From NCBI GenBank assembly GCA_949297305.1, contig CASFSG010000022.1, forward strand, positions 1 through 37,927: DNA of 37,927 nucleotides. Reading direction: 5' to 3'. A model generated the notes under the pieces. The model did no database searches and was not told the DNA's origin. It saw only the letters and a list, made by a program, of their open reading frames with translations. Positions within the stretch are counted from its first letter, which is position 1, and the number at the start of each line of letters is the position of its first letter. Origin of the DNA: an uncultured bacterium (GTDB taxonomy: Bacteria; Bacillota_I; Bacilli_A; RFN20; CAG-826). The position numbers and the translations under genes were made by a program. This document shows, in pieces, positions 18,689-28,412 of the stretch.

Positions 18689-19714
18689 ATGTTAAAAGGT
18701 TATGTTTTAGTTACTGGTGGGACCGGTTATATTGGTTCCCACACTGTCGTTGAATTGCTTAATAACGATTATAAAGTTGTCATCGTTGATAACTTATGTA
18801 ATTCCAAGGCTTTAGTGGTTGATCGCATTGAAAAAATCGCTCATAAGCGTCCTGATTTTATTGAAGCCGATGTTCGCGATAAAGAAAAAATGCGCGAAAT
18901 CTTTAAAAATTACCCAATTGATGCCGTCATTCATTTTGCTGGCTTAAAGGCAGTGGGTGAATCGGTGGAAAAGCCTCAACTTTATTATGATAATAATATT
19001 GGTTCAACCGAAGTGCTTTTAGAAGTAATGAAAGAATTTAATTGTAAGAATATCGTTTTTTCTTCTAGTGCGACGGTATATGGTAATCCCAAGCGCATTC
19101 CAATTTTTGAAGATGATCCAACTGGCGAAGTTACCAATCCATACGCCGAGACCAAAGTTAAAATTGAAATTATTTTAAAAGAGTTGGCGAAAATTGATTC
19201 ATCAATGAACATTGCTATCTTGCGTTATTTTAATCCCATTGGGGCACATAAATCAGGGCTTATTGGTGAAGATCCTAACGGTATTCCAAATAACCTAATG
19301 CCCTATATAACACAAGTTGCAATTGGTAAGCTACCATTTGTTCATGTTTTTGGCAGCGATTATAAAACGAAAGATGGAACTGGTGTTCGCGACTATATTC
19401 ATGTCGTCGATTTAGCGTTAGGACACGTTGCAACTTTAAAAAAATTAGAACAAAATCCTGGTTTAGTTATTTATAATTTAGGCACTGGTATTGGCACCTC
19501 TGTGATTGAATTAATTGAAGCCTTTAAAATGGCCAATAAGATTGATATTCCTTATCGAATCGAAGGTCGTCGTCCTGGCGATATCGATGAATGTTATGCA
19601 AATTGTGATAAAGCATTTAGGGAAATGGGTTGGAAAACTAAGTATAATATGGTTGATTGCTGCAAAGATTCATGGAATTGGCAATCGCATAATCCAAAAG
19701 GATATGAAGAGTAG
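18689..19714 (+). CDS. galE: UDP-glucose 4-epimerase
   Basis: A 341-residue short-chain dehydrogenase-type epimerase interconverting UDP-glucose and UDP-galactose. The NAD-binding TGGTGYIGSH is at about 9-18, SSSATVYG near 117 provides the catalytic Ser/Thr, and PYAETK has the Tyr-x3-Lys pair. GTGVRDYIHVVDLA near 228 is typical of GalE. The start at 18689 has TAAGGAGA at 18676-18683. A TTG at 18668 overlaps the gatB stop, has no ribosome binding site and is rejected. It lies 17 nt after gatB and 8 nt before the hydrolase, so it is transcribed with gatCAB. Its product could feed galactolipids or the glycan locus. Confidence 0.93.
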   Translation: MLKGYVLVTGGTGYIGSHTVVELLNNDYKVVIVDNLCNSKALVVDRIEKIAHKRPDFIEADVRDKEKMREIFKNYPIDAVIHFAGLKAVGESVEKPQLYYDNNIGSTEVLLEVMKEFNCKNIVFSSSATVYGNPKRIPIFEDDPTGEVTNPYAETKVKIEIILKELAKIDSSMNIAILRYFNPIGAHKSGLIGEDPNGIPNNLMPYITQVAIGKLPFVHVFGSDYKTKDGTGVRDYIHVVDLALGHVATLKKLEQNPGLVIYNLGTGIGTSVIELIEAFKMANKIDIPYRIEGRRPGDIDECYANCDKAFREMGWKTKYNMVDCCKDSWNWQSHNPKGYEE

Positions 19715-19722
19715 GTGAGAGT

Positions 19723-20679
19723 ATGGAAAAGATTAAAACTTCTTATATAGGGGCAAGTGGCGATACACTATTAGGCTTTACTTATAAAACCGATCTCAAA
19801 GAGCCCTTAGGCAATATTATCATTGTTACAGGTATGGCTGAATGCGCTTATCGCTATGATGATTTTGCAACTTTTTTAACCAATAACGGCTATGATGTAT
19901 ATTGTTTTGACCATTATGGACAGGGTGAAAATGTTACCGATTTAAATCAATTAGGAGTGGTTCCTAAATCTTTCTTTTCGCGTTCGGTAAAAAATTTAGA
20001 TAAATTAGTTACTACTTTAAGAACATCTTGTCTACCGACTTATATTTTTGGTCATTCGATGGGTTCGTTTATTGTTCAAGATTATATTCAAAGGTACACC
20101 CACCATGTCAACAAAGTTGTTATTTGTGGATCAAATGGTCCAAATGCAAAGTTTTTGTATTGGTTTGGTTACCATTTTGCGCGCTTACTCGTTAATAAAA
20201 AGAATCGCGATAAGCAAGGCGTTTTCCTAAATAAATTAGTGATGGAACCATATTCTAAATCGATTAAGAATCGTCAATCTAACAACGATTGGTTATCAAA
20301 TATTCCCGAAGTTGTTAGAGCTTATGACATGGATCCTAAGTGTGGTTATATTCCAAGTAACGGTTTCTTTTTAGAACTATTAAAAGGCAATAATCGTTTA
20401 TATAAGAAAAAATTCTTAAAGAAGATCCGCCCCGATATGAATATTTTAATCGTTGGTGGTAGTTTAGATCCCGTGGGAGCAAAATCGCGCGGTTTAAAAT
20501 CGCTAGCGAAATTATATATTCGTCTTGGCGTCGAGCATGTGGAAACTAAAATCTATCCTGGCGCGCGTCATGAAATTCTTAACGATACCTGTTCTAAAGA
20601 AGCTTATAACGATATTTTAGATTTTTTAAAGGCTGATGATGGTATCGCCGAAATCATTCAAGAAAAAGTTAAAAAATAA
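19723..20679 (+). CDS. Alpha/beta hydrolase, monoacylglycerol lipase/lysophospholipase-like
   Basis: A 318-residue serine hydrolase of the Hydrolase_4 (S33-like) type. The nucleophile elbow GHSMG puts the catalytic serine at S112. The acid is the Asp in VGGSLDPVG near 244, and the base is the His in GARHEIL near 282. FDHYGQGEN near 62-70 is the segment seen in monoglyceride lipases and lysophospholipases (usually DxxGxGxS). No signal peptide is present, so it is cytoplasmic. AGGTGAG precedes the ATG. It is the last gene of the gatC operon, next to galE. The substrate is unknown. Membrane lipid turnover is a reasonable guess. Confidence 0.85.
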   Translation: MEKIKTSYIGASGDTLLGFTYKTDLKEPLGNIIIVTGMAECAYRYDDFATFLTNNGYDVYCFDHYGQGENVTDLNQLGVVPKSFFSRSVKNLDKLVTTLRTSCLPTYIFGHSMGSFIVQDYIQRYTHHVNKVVICGSNGPNAKFLYWFGYHFARLLVNKKNRDKQGVFLNKLVMEPYSKSIKNRQSNNDWLSNIPEVVRAYDMDPKCGYIPSNGFFLELLKGNNRLYKKKFLKKIRPDMNILIVGGSLDPVGAKSRGLKSLAKLYIRLGVEHVETKIYPGARHEILNDTCSKEAYNDILDFLKADDGIAEIIQEKVKK

Positions 20680-20756
20680 TTTAGGTTTACTCTATAAAGC
20701 TATATAAAATTTTTAAATTGCATATATTTAATTACATTTTCATTTTAAGAAAATAA

Positions 20757-20797
20757 TTAGCACTCTATATTGACAAGTGCTAATTTTTTATTATAAT
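20757..20797 (+). promoter_or_regulatory. CIRCE operator overlapping the clpB promoter
   Basis: TTAGCACTC (20757-20765), 9 nt, then AAGTGCTAA (20775-20783) is the HrcA-binding CIRCE inverted repeat with one base different from consensus (AAG for GAG). TTGACA (20770-20775) lies in the spacer and runs into the right arm. TATAAT follows at 20792-20797 with 16-nt spacing. HrcA bound here would cover the -35 box, so clpB should be repressed until heat or protein stress. AAAGGAGGG at 20807-20815 is the ribosome binding site. The stretch 20680-20756 shows nothing else. Confidence 0.93.
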
Positions 20798-20823
20798 AAG
20801 CGATGAAAAGGAGGGTTTAGCTT

Positions 20824-22941
20824 ATGAATAACGGAATGCCAAATTATGAAAATGATGAAAATATCTTAACAAAATTCGGTCGTCTTGTCACAGAAGATGT
20901 ACGCAGAAATAAAGTTGATCCAATTATTGGTCGCGACGATGAAATACGAAAAATTATTACGGTTTTAGCTCGCAAAACAAAAAATAATGTCATTCTTTTA
21001 GGCGAGCCCGGTGTTGGTAAAACAGCCATTATTGAAGGCTTAGCTCAACGTATTGTCAATAATGATGTTCCTCAGACTTTACAAAATAAAGACATTTTTG
21101 AACTAGATATGGGTGCTTTAATTGCTGGTGCAAAATATCAAGGCGAATTTGAAGAACGTTTGAAAGCCGTTTTAAATAAAATTAAAAATAGCAATCACCA
21201 AATTATTATGTTCATTGATGAAATCCATCTTATTGTCGGCGCAGGTCGCAATCAAGGAGCGATGGATGCTTCTAATATGCTAAAACCAATGCTCGCGCGT
21301 GGCGATATCGATTGTATTGGGGCTACTACGTTAAACGAATACCAACAATATATCGAAAAAGATCGCGCGCTTGAAAGGCGTTTCCAGCCAATTATGGTTA
21401 ATGAGCCTTCAAAAGAAGATACTTTATCAATACTAAGAGGATTAAAACCTCGCTTTGAATCGCATCACGGAGTTAAAATTACCGACAACGCTCTTGTCGC
21501 TGCTGTTAATTATAGTGTTAGATATATCACAAATCGCTTCTTACCAGACAAAGCGATTGATTTAATCGACGAGGCTTCGGCAGAAACTCGTGTTGAAATT
21601 GAATCAATGCCACAAGAACTTGATGATGTTAGTCGTAAAATTAGGCAATTAGAAATTGAAAAATTAGCTCTTGAACAAGAAAAAGATGAGCAATCAAAAT
21701 TGCGCCTAGAGAAGCTAAAAGAAGAATTAACCTCTTTAAAGGCGGAATCTGATAAGCTAACAGTACAATGGAAGAAAGAAAAAGAAGAAATTTCTAGATT
21801 AAAAGAATATAAAAATAAACTAGATCAACTTACTTTTTCTCTTAACCAAGCATATAATGAAGGCGATTTTAAAAAAGCAAGCGAAATTCAATATCGTGAT
21901 ATCCCCTCTTTAAAAAATAAAATTGAAGAGATTGAAAAAAACGAAAAGAGTTCAAAGAGAATTCTTTCCGATGAAATTACGGAGAATAATATTGCCGAAA
22001 TCGTTTCTAAAATGACGAATATTCCAGTTAATCGAATTACGAAAGGGGATAAAGAAAGAGTCTTAAATCTAGATGCTACCTTGCGAAAAAGAGTTATTGG
22101 TCAAGATAAAGCCATCGCTTTAGTTAGCGACGCTATTTTAAGACAAAGAGCCGGTATTAAAGATCAAAATCGTCCAATTGGTAGTTTTCTATTCTTAGGA
22201 CCAACGGGGGTTGGCAAAACCGAAGTTGCGAAAGCCTTAGCGGAAGCTCTTTTTGATAGCGATACACATATTATTCGTATAGATATGAGTGAATATATGG
22301 AAAAATATAGTGTTTCTCGTCTATTAGGTGCGCCGCCAGGTTATGTTGGTTATGAAGAGGGTGGGCAACTAACTGAACCCGTTAGACATAACCCATATTC
22401 AATTGTTCTTTTTGATGAAATCGAAAAAGCTAATCCGGAAGTCTATAATGTCTTATTGCAGATTATGGATGATGGTCGTTTGACAGATTCGCAAGGTCGT
22501 GTCGTCGATTTTAAAAATACAATTATCATTATGACAAGCAATATTGGTAGCGAATTCATTTTGCATAACCAAGAGGAATCAGTTAACGATTTATTAAGAG
22601 CAACATTTAAACCAGAATTTTTAAACCGCATTGATGAAATTGTTTATTTCAACAGCTTAGCAAAAGATGTTCAACTCGAAATTGCTAGCAAGATGCTAAG
22701 CGATTTATCAAAGCGTTTAGCAAGCGAATATTATCAAGTTATTTTTGATAAATCGGTCGCTAATTATGTTTTAGATTCTGCTTACTCTAGTGATTTTGGT
22801 GCACGTCCTTTAAAGCGCTTTATTCAACATAATATTGAAACAATATTAGCTAGGATGATCATCAACGAAGAATTAAAAGTTAATAAACCATATGTTGTAA
22901 AATATGATGGTGAATTAAAAATAAATCCTTTAGATAAATAA
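20824..22941 (+). CDS. clpB: Disaggregase ClpB, short form lacking the N domain
   Basis: A 705-residue AAA+ chaperone that threads aggregated proteins with DnaK. The first AAA module has Walker A GEPGVGKT at 60-67 and Walker B IMFIDEIH near 131. The ClpB-type coiled-coil middle domain covers about 260-380 and is long, which separates it from ClpC and ClpA. The second module has Walker [10 protein letters not shown] near 460 and [10 protein letters not shown] near 500. The usual ~150-residue N-terminal substrate domain is missing and the protein begins ~60 residues before the first Walker motif. This short form is known in mycoplasmas. The start is fixed by a strong ribosome binding site. Expression should be under HrcA through CIRCE. 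Confidence 0.94.
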   Translation: MNNGMPNYENDENILTKFGRLVTEDVRRNKVDPIIGRDDEIRKIITVLARKTKNNVILLGEPGVGKTAIIEGLAQRIVNNDVPQTLQNKDIFELDMGALIAGAKYQGEFEERLKAVLNKIKNSNHQIIMFIDEIHLIVGAGRNQGAMDASNMLKPMLARGDIDCIGATTLNEYQQYIEKDRALERRFQPIMVNEPSKEDTLSILRGLKPRFESHHGVKITDNALVAAVNYSVRYITNRFLPDKAIDLIDEASAETRVEIESMPQELDDVSRKIRQLEIEKLALEQEKDEQSKLRLEKLKEELTSLKAESDKLTVQWKKEKEEISRLKEYKNKLDQLTFSLNQAYNEGDFKKASEIQYRDIPSLKNKIEEIEKNEKSSKRILSDEITENNIAEIVSKMTNIPVNRITKGDKERVLNLDATLRKRVIGQDKAIALVSDAILRQRAGIKDQNRPIGSFLFLGPTGVGKTEVAKALAEALFDSDTHIIRIDMSEYMEKYSVSRLLGAPPGYVGYEEGGQLTEPVRHNPYSIVLFDEIEKANPEVYNVLLQIMDDGRLTDSQGRVVDFKNTIIIMTSNIGSEFILHNQEESVNDLLRATFKPEFLNRIDEIVYFNSLAKDVQLEIASKMLSDLSKRLASEYYQVIFDKSVANYVLDSAYSSDFGARPLKRFIQHNIETILARMIINEELKVNKPYVVKYDGELKINPLDK

Positions 22942-22957
22942 ATTATCGATTAAAGTA

Positions 22958-22988
22958 AATAAGCGCTTTCTTAAGCGCTTATTTTTTA
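22958..22988. terminator. Strong rho-independent terminator between clpB and the mutase gene
   Basis: An 11-bp perfect stem (22958-22968 with 22973-22983) closes a TCTT loop and is followed by TTTT on the plus strand. On the minus strand the stem is followed by TTTACTTTAAT, so it can also end the convergent mutase transcript. Confidence 0.85.
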
Positions 22989-23009
22989 GAATAATTTAAG
23001 ATTAGCAAA

Positions 23010-24704
23010 TTAAAGGTTATTCATGATATCATCAATTAATGAAATATATTGATTTAATCTATTTTCATCGCTAGTGAAAATATATGCTTTAAGCTTAGGC
23101 TCTGTGCCACTTGGTCTAAAAGTAATTGTATCATTATTTCTAAAGAAATATTTGACAACATCGCTTTTAGGAAGTTTGATTTCTATAATTTGATTATCCT
23201 TATACATCATTGATTTTAGATAATCAGCATATGAATCCAATTCACCAAATTTAGTGCGTATATTTTCCTTGCGAAAAATTTCCATTGCCCGATTAATTTT
23301 CTCTTTTCCAATCATTCCTTCTAATTCATAATTTAAAGTTTTAGTGACGTAATGACCATATTCTTCATATAAGTTATTCATTTGATCGACTAAGGTTTTG
23401 CGGCGATTTTTATAATAATTCGCCATTTCAGCAATCAATAAACAAGCATTAATTGAATCTTTATCTCTTACATCTTTATTAGTTAAATAGCCACAACTTT
23501 CTTCAAAGCCAAAGAGATAATCATCAAGATGCCCGACATTTTCTAAATGGAGCATTTGTTCACCAATAAATTTGAATCCTGTTAAAACTTCGATGACATT
23601 CACACCTAATTTCTTAGCCATGATATTTGCCATATCGCTAGAGACAATCGTTTTGATAATAGTTGGATTAGCTGGCAATTTATTATTTTCTTTTTTAATT
23701 TTATAAATCCAATCAAATAGTAAGATTCCCACTTCATTTCCCGTCAAAATTATCGGTGTGTTATTTTGATTAATAACCACTCCAACCCGATCAGCGTCAG
23801 GGTCAGTCGCTAACATAATATCAAGCCCATGCAATATTAAATATTTCTCAATGCCTAGTTGTAGTGCTTCTTTAAATTCAGGATTTGGATAGGGAGCTGT
23901 TGGGAAATTGCCATCTGGTGTTTTTTGTTCTTGGACAATTTCTACGGAAAAGAATCCATCTTCTCTTAAAACATTTGTGACCATCTTTAAGCCTGTACCA
24001 TGCAAAGGAGTATAAACAATATGCAAATTTCTTTCTTCTTTCGAAAGAGAATTAGCTAAAGTTGATTTGCGATAAGCGGTCAATAAATCATCGTCGACGA
24101 ATTCAATGTACCCGTTATACATTAAGGTATCGAAATCACCAACTTTAATATTTTTAAACATGTCGAGTTGCTCAATTTCATTCATGACATCACTCGCGCT
24201 TTCGTTAGCCATCTGAGCCCCGTCACTACCATAACATTTATAACCATTATACTGTTTAGGATTATGACTTGCGGTGATAACAATACCAGCCTCACATTTT
24301 AAATAACGAACCGCAAAAGACAAGACCGGTGTTGGGGCAATATCTTCAAAAAGATAAACTTTAATTTTGTTTTTTCCTAAAACGCGCGCTGCTTCATACG
24401 CAAATTCCTTGGAATTATTGCGCGTATCATAAGCAATCGCACATTTTGGTTTCTTTTGATATTTTTTATTTAGATAATTTGCTAAGCCTTGGGTTGCTCT
24501 ACGAACTGTATAAATGTTCATGCGGTTTGTTCCTACGCCCATAACGCCTCTAAGACCACCCGTGCCAAATGTTAAGTCGCTAGAAAATCTTGAAATTATT
24601 TCTTCTTCATTGTCTTTAATTTTCTCTAATTCAAGATGATCGTGGTTTAAGAGATTTTTTTCTTTGAGCCAGCAATGATATTTATTTAAGATATTTTCGT
24701 CCAT
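23010..24704 (-). CDS. Phospho-sugar mutase (PgcA/ManB-like alpha-D-phosphohexomutase)
   Basis: A 564-residue cytosolic enzyme that moves phosphate between C6 and C1 of hexoses. All four functional loops are seen: the phosphoserine loop TASHNPKQYNGYK with S146, the metal loop DPDADRVG, the sugar loop GFEESCGY, and the phosphate loop FRPSGTEPK near the C terminus. Length fits the PgcA-type glucomutase/mannomutase branch (about 565-580). AAGGAAGGT precedes the ATG, and a TATAAT lies upstream at 24733-24728. It is divergent from the glycan locus, which has manA and manC but no other mutase, so it is the best candidate for Man-6-P to Man-1-P as well as Glc-6-P to Glc-1-P. Confidence 0.92.
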   Translation of the reverse strand: MDENILNKYHCWLKEKNLLNHDHLELEKIKDNEEEIISRFSSDLTFGTGGLRGVMGVGTNRMNIYTVRRATQGLANYLNKKYQKKPKCAIAYDTRNNSKEFAYEAARVLGKNKIKVYLFEDIAPTPVLSFAVRYLKCEAGIVITASHNPKQYNGYKCYGSDGAQMANESASDVMNEIEQLDMFKNIKVGDFDTLMYNGYIEFVDDDLLTAYRKSTLANSLSKEERNLHIVYTPLHGTGLKMVTNVLREDGFFSVEIVQEQKTPDGNFPTAPYPNPEFKEALQLGIEKYLILHGLDIMLATDPDADRVGVVINQNNTPIILTGNEVGILLFDWIYKIKKENNKLPANPTIIKTIVSSDMANIMAKKLGVNVIEVLTGFKFIGEQMLHLENVGHLDDYLFGFEESCGYLTNKDVRDKDSINACLLIAEMANYYKNRRKTLVDQMNNLYEEYGHYVTKTLNYELEGMIGKEKINRAMEIFRKENIRTKFGELDSYADYLKSMMYKDNQIIEIKLPKSDVVKYFFRNNDTITFRPSGTEPKLKAYIFTSDENRLNQYISLIDDIMNNL

Positions 24705-24727
24705 AAATTACCTTCCTTACAGTGATT

Positions 24728-24733
24728 ATTATA
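24728..24733 (-). promoter_or_regulatory. -10 element for the phospho-sugar mutase gene
   Basis: A perfect TATAAT on the minus strand 23 nt before the ATG, with the AAGGAAGGT ribosome binding site between. The -35 region (24751-24756) is only ATTTAA. Confidence 0.5.
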
Positions 24734-24807
24734 TCTTAAATATCGACATTTTAAATATTTTATTATGTCTTTTTCCTCTTTATCTGCTATTACTTAGATT
24801 GTTTTTT

Positions 24808-24816
24808 TGTTATACT
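24808..24816 (+). promoter_or_regulatory. Extended -10 promoter of the plus-strand glycan operon (leaderless arrangement)
   Basis: TGT followed by TATACT (24811-24816) is an extended -10. Exactly 7 nt separate it from the ATG at 24824, so the expected transcription start is at or next to the A of the AUG. No ribosome binding site can exist on that transcript. Confidence 0.55.
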
Positions 24817-24823
24817 AACAACT

Positions 24824-25489
24824 ATGAAAAAGGAAGATAACACATCGCCCTTAGAAATAGAATATTCTTATAAAAAACAACCTGTGTATGATTTTTTTAA
24901 GCGCTTTTGCGATATTTTCGTCTCTTTGTTTTCTTTAATTTTATTATCTCCCGTTTTCCTCGTTTTAATGATTTTAGTTAAAGCTACATCTGAAGGACCA
25001 ATCTTTTTTAAACATCGCCGCGTCGGGAAAGGTGGTGTTGATTTTTATGTATATAAATTTCGCACGATGAAACATGATTCACGTTCAATTGCTGAGACAC
25101 TAACAAAAGAAGAGTTTGAAGAATATTTAGTTGATTTAAAACTTAAAGAAGATCCGCGTGTTACTAAATTTGGCCGTCTATTAAGAAAATCTTCTTTGGA
25201 TGAATTACCGCAATTATTCAATATCTTAAAAGGCGATATGTCTTTAATTGGCCCTCGACCAATTTTAAGAGAATACGAATTAGAACGATTTGGAAAATAC
25301 CAAGATTTATTACTTAAAGTTCGTCCTGGTTTAACTGGCTATTGGGGCACGCACGGGCGAAATGATACAACTTACGAAGAAAGAATTAAAATGGAATTAT
25401 ATTACATTACTAAAAGATCTTTTTGGATGGATACTAAAATATTCTTTTTAACCTTTAAAGCCATCTTTACTAAGAAAGGGGCAATTTGA
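24824..25489 (+). CDS. Initiating phosphoglycosyl transferase (bacterial sugar transferase family)
   Basis: A 221-residue monotopic membrane enzyme that transfers a sugar phosphate from a UDP-sugar to undecaprenyl phosphate, the first step in building a lipid-linked glycan. The N terminus has one hydrophobic segment at about 28-50 (re-entrant helix) after KRFCDI. The family motifs follow: PIFFKHRRVGKGG near 62, FYVYKFRTMK near 76, the catalytic KSSLDELPQLFNILKGDMS near 125 with its Asp-Glu pair, and GPRP near 146. RPGLTG near 172 is near the C terminus. The length is that of the catalytic core without the extra N-terminal membrane domain of WbaP. It heads the plus-strand glycan operon. The sugar (galactose, glucose or an N-acetylhexosamine) cannot be read from sequence. 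Confidence 0.93.
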   Translation: MKKEDNTSPLEIEYSYKKQPVYDFFKRFCDIFVSLFSLILLSPVFLVLMILVKATSEGPIFFKHRRVGKGGVDFYVYKFRTMKHDSRSIAETLTKEEFEEYLVDLKLKEDPRVTKFGRLLRKSSLDELPQLFNILKGDMSLIGPRPILREYELERFGKYQDLLLKVRPGLTGYWGTHGRNDTTYEERIKMELYYITKRSFWMDTKIFFLTFKAIFTKKGAI

Positions 25490-25490
25490 G

Positions 25491-28412
25491 ATGTTAGATC
25501 ACTTAAAAAGCCGATCGTATGCGAATAAAATTTTACTTTACATTATCGTTTTTATCGGCGGATTTCTTTTATTAAATGTTGGCTTATTCGATACAACTGG
25601 ATTTTTGAGAACCTTACACCTTGAAGAATTTTTAATTATTTTTGGTGTTTTCTTATTAATTCTATTTGCGTTTGCCTATATTAATCATAAGCATAATCGT
25701 TATAAGACTAATTATCTTTTAGTCGCGGGCTTATTAATTTTAACCATCATGTCTTTTTTTGTTTTAGTGCTATCGCCTAATACTTATGAAGTTAGTTATC
25801 AAGGTTTAATAAAAGAAGTAACATTTAATTTTGAAAATAAAACTTATTTTTTAATTGGTTCCTTTCTCAGCTGTTTTTTCTTTTATTTATTTATTTATGT
25901 TATTCCTCGTTCTTTTTATTATCGTAAACAATTCAAATGGATTATTTATCTATTTCTGCTTTTTCTCCTAGCAGGTTTAATCTATAGCTATGTTGTTGAA
26001 TATGATAATTATTTAAATTTTCTTTCTTCGTTTAATAGTGGTGATATTTACTCTTCTACCACCATGTCTTTTTTTGGACATCGTAACGTCTATGGTCTCG
26101 TCTTATTTTTAGGAGTTATTTCTTTACTATATCTCCATTATTTAAATAAGAAATTTTATTGGTACATTTTAATTGCCTTTTTATGTTTGAATATGGTTTT
26201 TACATTAAGTAAAACACCCATGTTGCTTACTGCCTTTATTCTAGTTTGTTATTTATTTATGCGTTTTCTTTTATCGTTTAAGGCGCATCGAAAACGCAAC
26301 CTAATCACCTTTGGGGTTTTCTTCATTATAACTACGACAATTATTGTTTTAGTTACTGTTGGAGCCTTTTATCAGATTCCTTATATTTCTAAAATTTCTA
26401 ATGCTTTTAAAGATATAATTTCTAGTGGTTCTAACACTTTCGATAGTCGACTAGCTATTTGGATTAATACTTTCAATTTATTTACATCTAATCTTCTCAA
26501 TATGATGTTTGGTTTTGGCTTTGGAGTTTTTGATCATCTTTTATTTGCCTATCAATCAATCGTTCCAGGCGCGGAAGCAACATCTAATATTCATAACGGC
26601 TATTTGATGCTTGTTTCGCAAGGCGGCATCATCTTGCTAGCATCTTTTATTTTAGTAATTATTTATTTAGTTTATATCATTATTAAAATGTATAAAATTG
26701 ATAAAGACCTATCTTTATTTTCCCTCTTTTTATTAATTGCAAGTTTAGGCTATATGATGATGGAATCGCGAGCGATTATCTTTACTAATTCTCCTGATAT
26801 GATCTATCTAACTTTTATTGCTACTTCACCTCTATTAGCTAGCTACTATCATTATCATCACCCTTTAATCAATGAGGAAATTCGTTATAGCGGAAAACAA
26901 ATGGTAAACGAAAATTTTTCTATCACCTTTCAAGAAGAATATGGTCTTGCTAAATTTTTGATGTATTTATTAACACCGATTGTAGGAACTTATTATGGGT
27001 TTATCTATCATTTAAGTGAAACATTTGGTTGTTCGGAAACTATTTTATATTCCGTTGGAGGAGCGTTAATTTTTATTTATTTATTTGTCCCATTTATTGT
27101 TCAAATGCTCTATGATTTCTCTAAGAAAAAACGCGTCAATTATTTGTATTATCCCCGTAAAGTCCTATTATTTTATTTAATTGCTGTTTCTTTAGATGCC
27201 GCTGCAATTTTTTTAATAATTTATTTTTCATCTTCCGTTAATACAATTTATTTAGTGATTTTTTCAATTGCTTCACCAATCTATTTTTATGTGCTTTTAT
27301 ATGTTGTTCACTATTTTAGAAAATTTACTGGAACTGGCGAATTTATTCATCGCATTAATTATTTATGTCTTTTCTCTTTAAATAAAAATATTCTTTTAGA
27401 CGATTATCATCACAAAAAAGATGCTCCATTAAATTATGAGGCGAACAAAAAATATATTTTGCTTATTGCTGACGATGATTTATACCGCTTGAATTTATGC
27501 AAAGAACTTGCTAGTCGCGGCTATGAAGTGATTGTTTATGATGAATTAATGAATAACTTCTTACATAAAATTAATTCGCGTCTACCTTATAGGCAAAATC
27601 TCGAAGCTAGCCGCATTTATCTCGATGATATTTTATTTGATAATTTATTCATCGCATTTTCCTATGTCATAGTCTCAAGTGGTCGCGGATTAACAATTAA
27701 TATGGTCAAAGACTTAAAAGAATATCATCAAGAAGCTCAATTCATTTTTTATAATCCTTATTTAATCAGTCAATATTATTATTCTTCAGTTTTGTATCGT
27801 TTATTCGATAAAACTTATACGCTTTATGCTGCTGATGCCTTTACTTATCAAATGAATTTAATCAAATCTTATTATTTCAATGAAGTTTTGTCCTATCGCG
27901 ATATTAAGATAACTGACGATTTTATCATTTTATCGAATGCGACAAATTTATCATCTTTAAAAAAGACCGCTGATATTTTTTATTCGCAATATTCTCGCGG
28001 TAATATTGTCGTGCGTTTGCCACTTAAAAAGCATGATAAATTCTTTAAAAAAGCTCGACGTATTTTAGGAAAATACTATGATAAGGTCACCTTTGTTAAT
28101 TCCTTTTTCACCGAAGATTTAATCTTAAAAATCGCTAAAGTGAAATATTATGTTGATTTAGTTAGTAAAGACGCTATGAATAACATTGATTTAAAGAATA
28201 TACTCATTTTAAAGAAAAAGATTGTCACTAATAATCGCATTGCTAAACTTGTTGATAACTATTCACCAAACGATATTTATATTTTCTTAAAAGAGGAAAT
28301 GCTAAATTTAGAAGACATTTTCTTTAATAATAATATTTATGATGATTTTAGCGAAACGATAATTCATGATAGCAATATTAAAGTGTTTGTTGATGATTTA
28401 TTAGCGAAATGA
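25491..28412 (+). CDS. O-antigen polymerase/ligase-like membrane protein fused to a degenerate GT-B-like domain
   Basis: A 973-residue protein in three parts. Residues 1 to ~455 have about twelve membrane spans and the Wzy/WaaL-family signature. FGHRNVYG lies near 195, and a long loop contains SNIHNGYLMLVSQGG near 365-379, the region bearing the conserved His of this superfamily. Residues ~485-615 form a second block of about four spans. Residues ~645-973 are soluble and look like a GT-B fold: KYILLIADDD, then LCKELASRGYEVIVYDE (a Rossmann start), then FIILSNATNLSSLKK and later alpha/beta units. No EX7E catalytic pair is seen, so this part may be non-catalytic. AAAGGGG precedes the ATG, and the gap to the upstream stop is 1 nt. 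The frame is unbroken across all joints. Confidence 0.78.
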   Translation: MLDHLKSRSYANKILLYIIVFIGGFLLLNVGLFDTTGFLRTLHLEEFLIIFGVFLLILFAFAYINHKHNRYKTNYLLVAGLLILTIMSFFVLVLSPNTYEVSYQGLIKEVTFNFENKTYFLIGSFLSCFFFYLFIYVIPRSFYYRKQFKWIIYLFLLFLLAGLIYSYVVEYDNYLNFLSSFNSGDIYSSTTMSFFGHRNVYGLVLFLGVISLLYLHYLNKKFYWYILIAFLCLNMVFTLSKTPMLLTAFILVCYLFMRFLLSFKAHRKRNLITFGVFFIITTTIIVLVTVGAFYQIPYISKISNAFKDIISSGSNTFDSRLAIWINTFNLFTSNLLNMMFGFGFGVFDHLLFAYQSIVPGAEATSNIHNGYLMLVSQGGIILLASFILVIIYLVYIIIKMYKIDKDLSLFSLFLLIASLGYMMMESRAIIFTNSPDMIYLTFIATSPLLASYYHYHHPLINEEIRYSGKQMVNENFSITFQEEYGLAKFLMYLLTPIVGTYYGFIYHLSETFGCSETILYSVGGALIFIYLFVPFIVQMLYDFSKKKRVNYLYYPRKVLLFYLIAVSLDAAAIFLIIYFSSSVNTIYLVIFSIASPIYFYVLLYVVHYFRKFTGTGEFIHRINYLCLFSLNKNILLDDYHHKKDAPLNYEANKKYILLIADDDLYRLNLCKELASRGYEVIVYDELMNNFLHKINSRLPYRQNLEASRIYLDDILFDNLFIAFSYVIVSSGRGLTINMVKDLKEYHQEAQFIFYNPYLISQYYYSSVLYRLFDKTYTLYAADAFTYQMNLIKSYYFNEVLSYRDIKITDDFIILSNATNLSSLKKTADIFYSQYSRGNIVVRLPLKKHDKFFKKARRILGKYYDKVTFVNSFFTEDLILKIAKVKYYVDLVSKDAMNNIDLKNILILKKKIVTNNRIAKLVDNYSPNDIYIFLKEEMLNLEDIFFNNNIYDDFSETIIHDSNIKVFVDDLLAK

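Noticed and set aside
20803-20820. ATG at 20803 as a leader peptide before clpB
   Set aside because: The frame has only five codons before TAG and contains the Shine-Dalgarno sequence of clpB. There is no own ribosome binding site.
24705-24823. Riboswitch or attenuator between the mutase gene and the glycan operon
   Set aside because: The 119 bp are accounted for by two divergent promoters. I found no long conserved-looking stem or terminator.
26850-27430. Frameshift or gene-fusion artefact in the 973-residue protein
   Set aside because: The frame is continuous with normal codon use across the joints, and no internal stop, ribosome binding site or ATG cluster suggests two genes. Only reads could exclude an assembly error.
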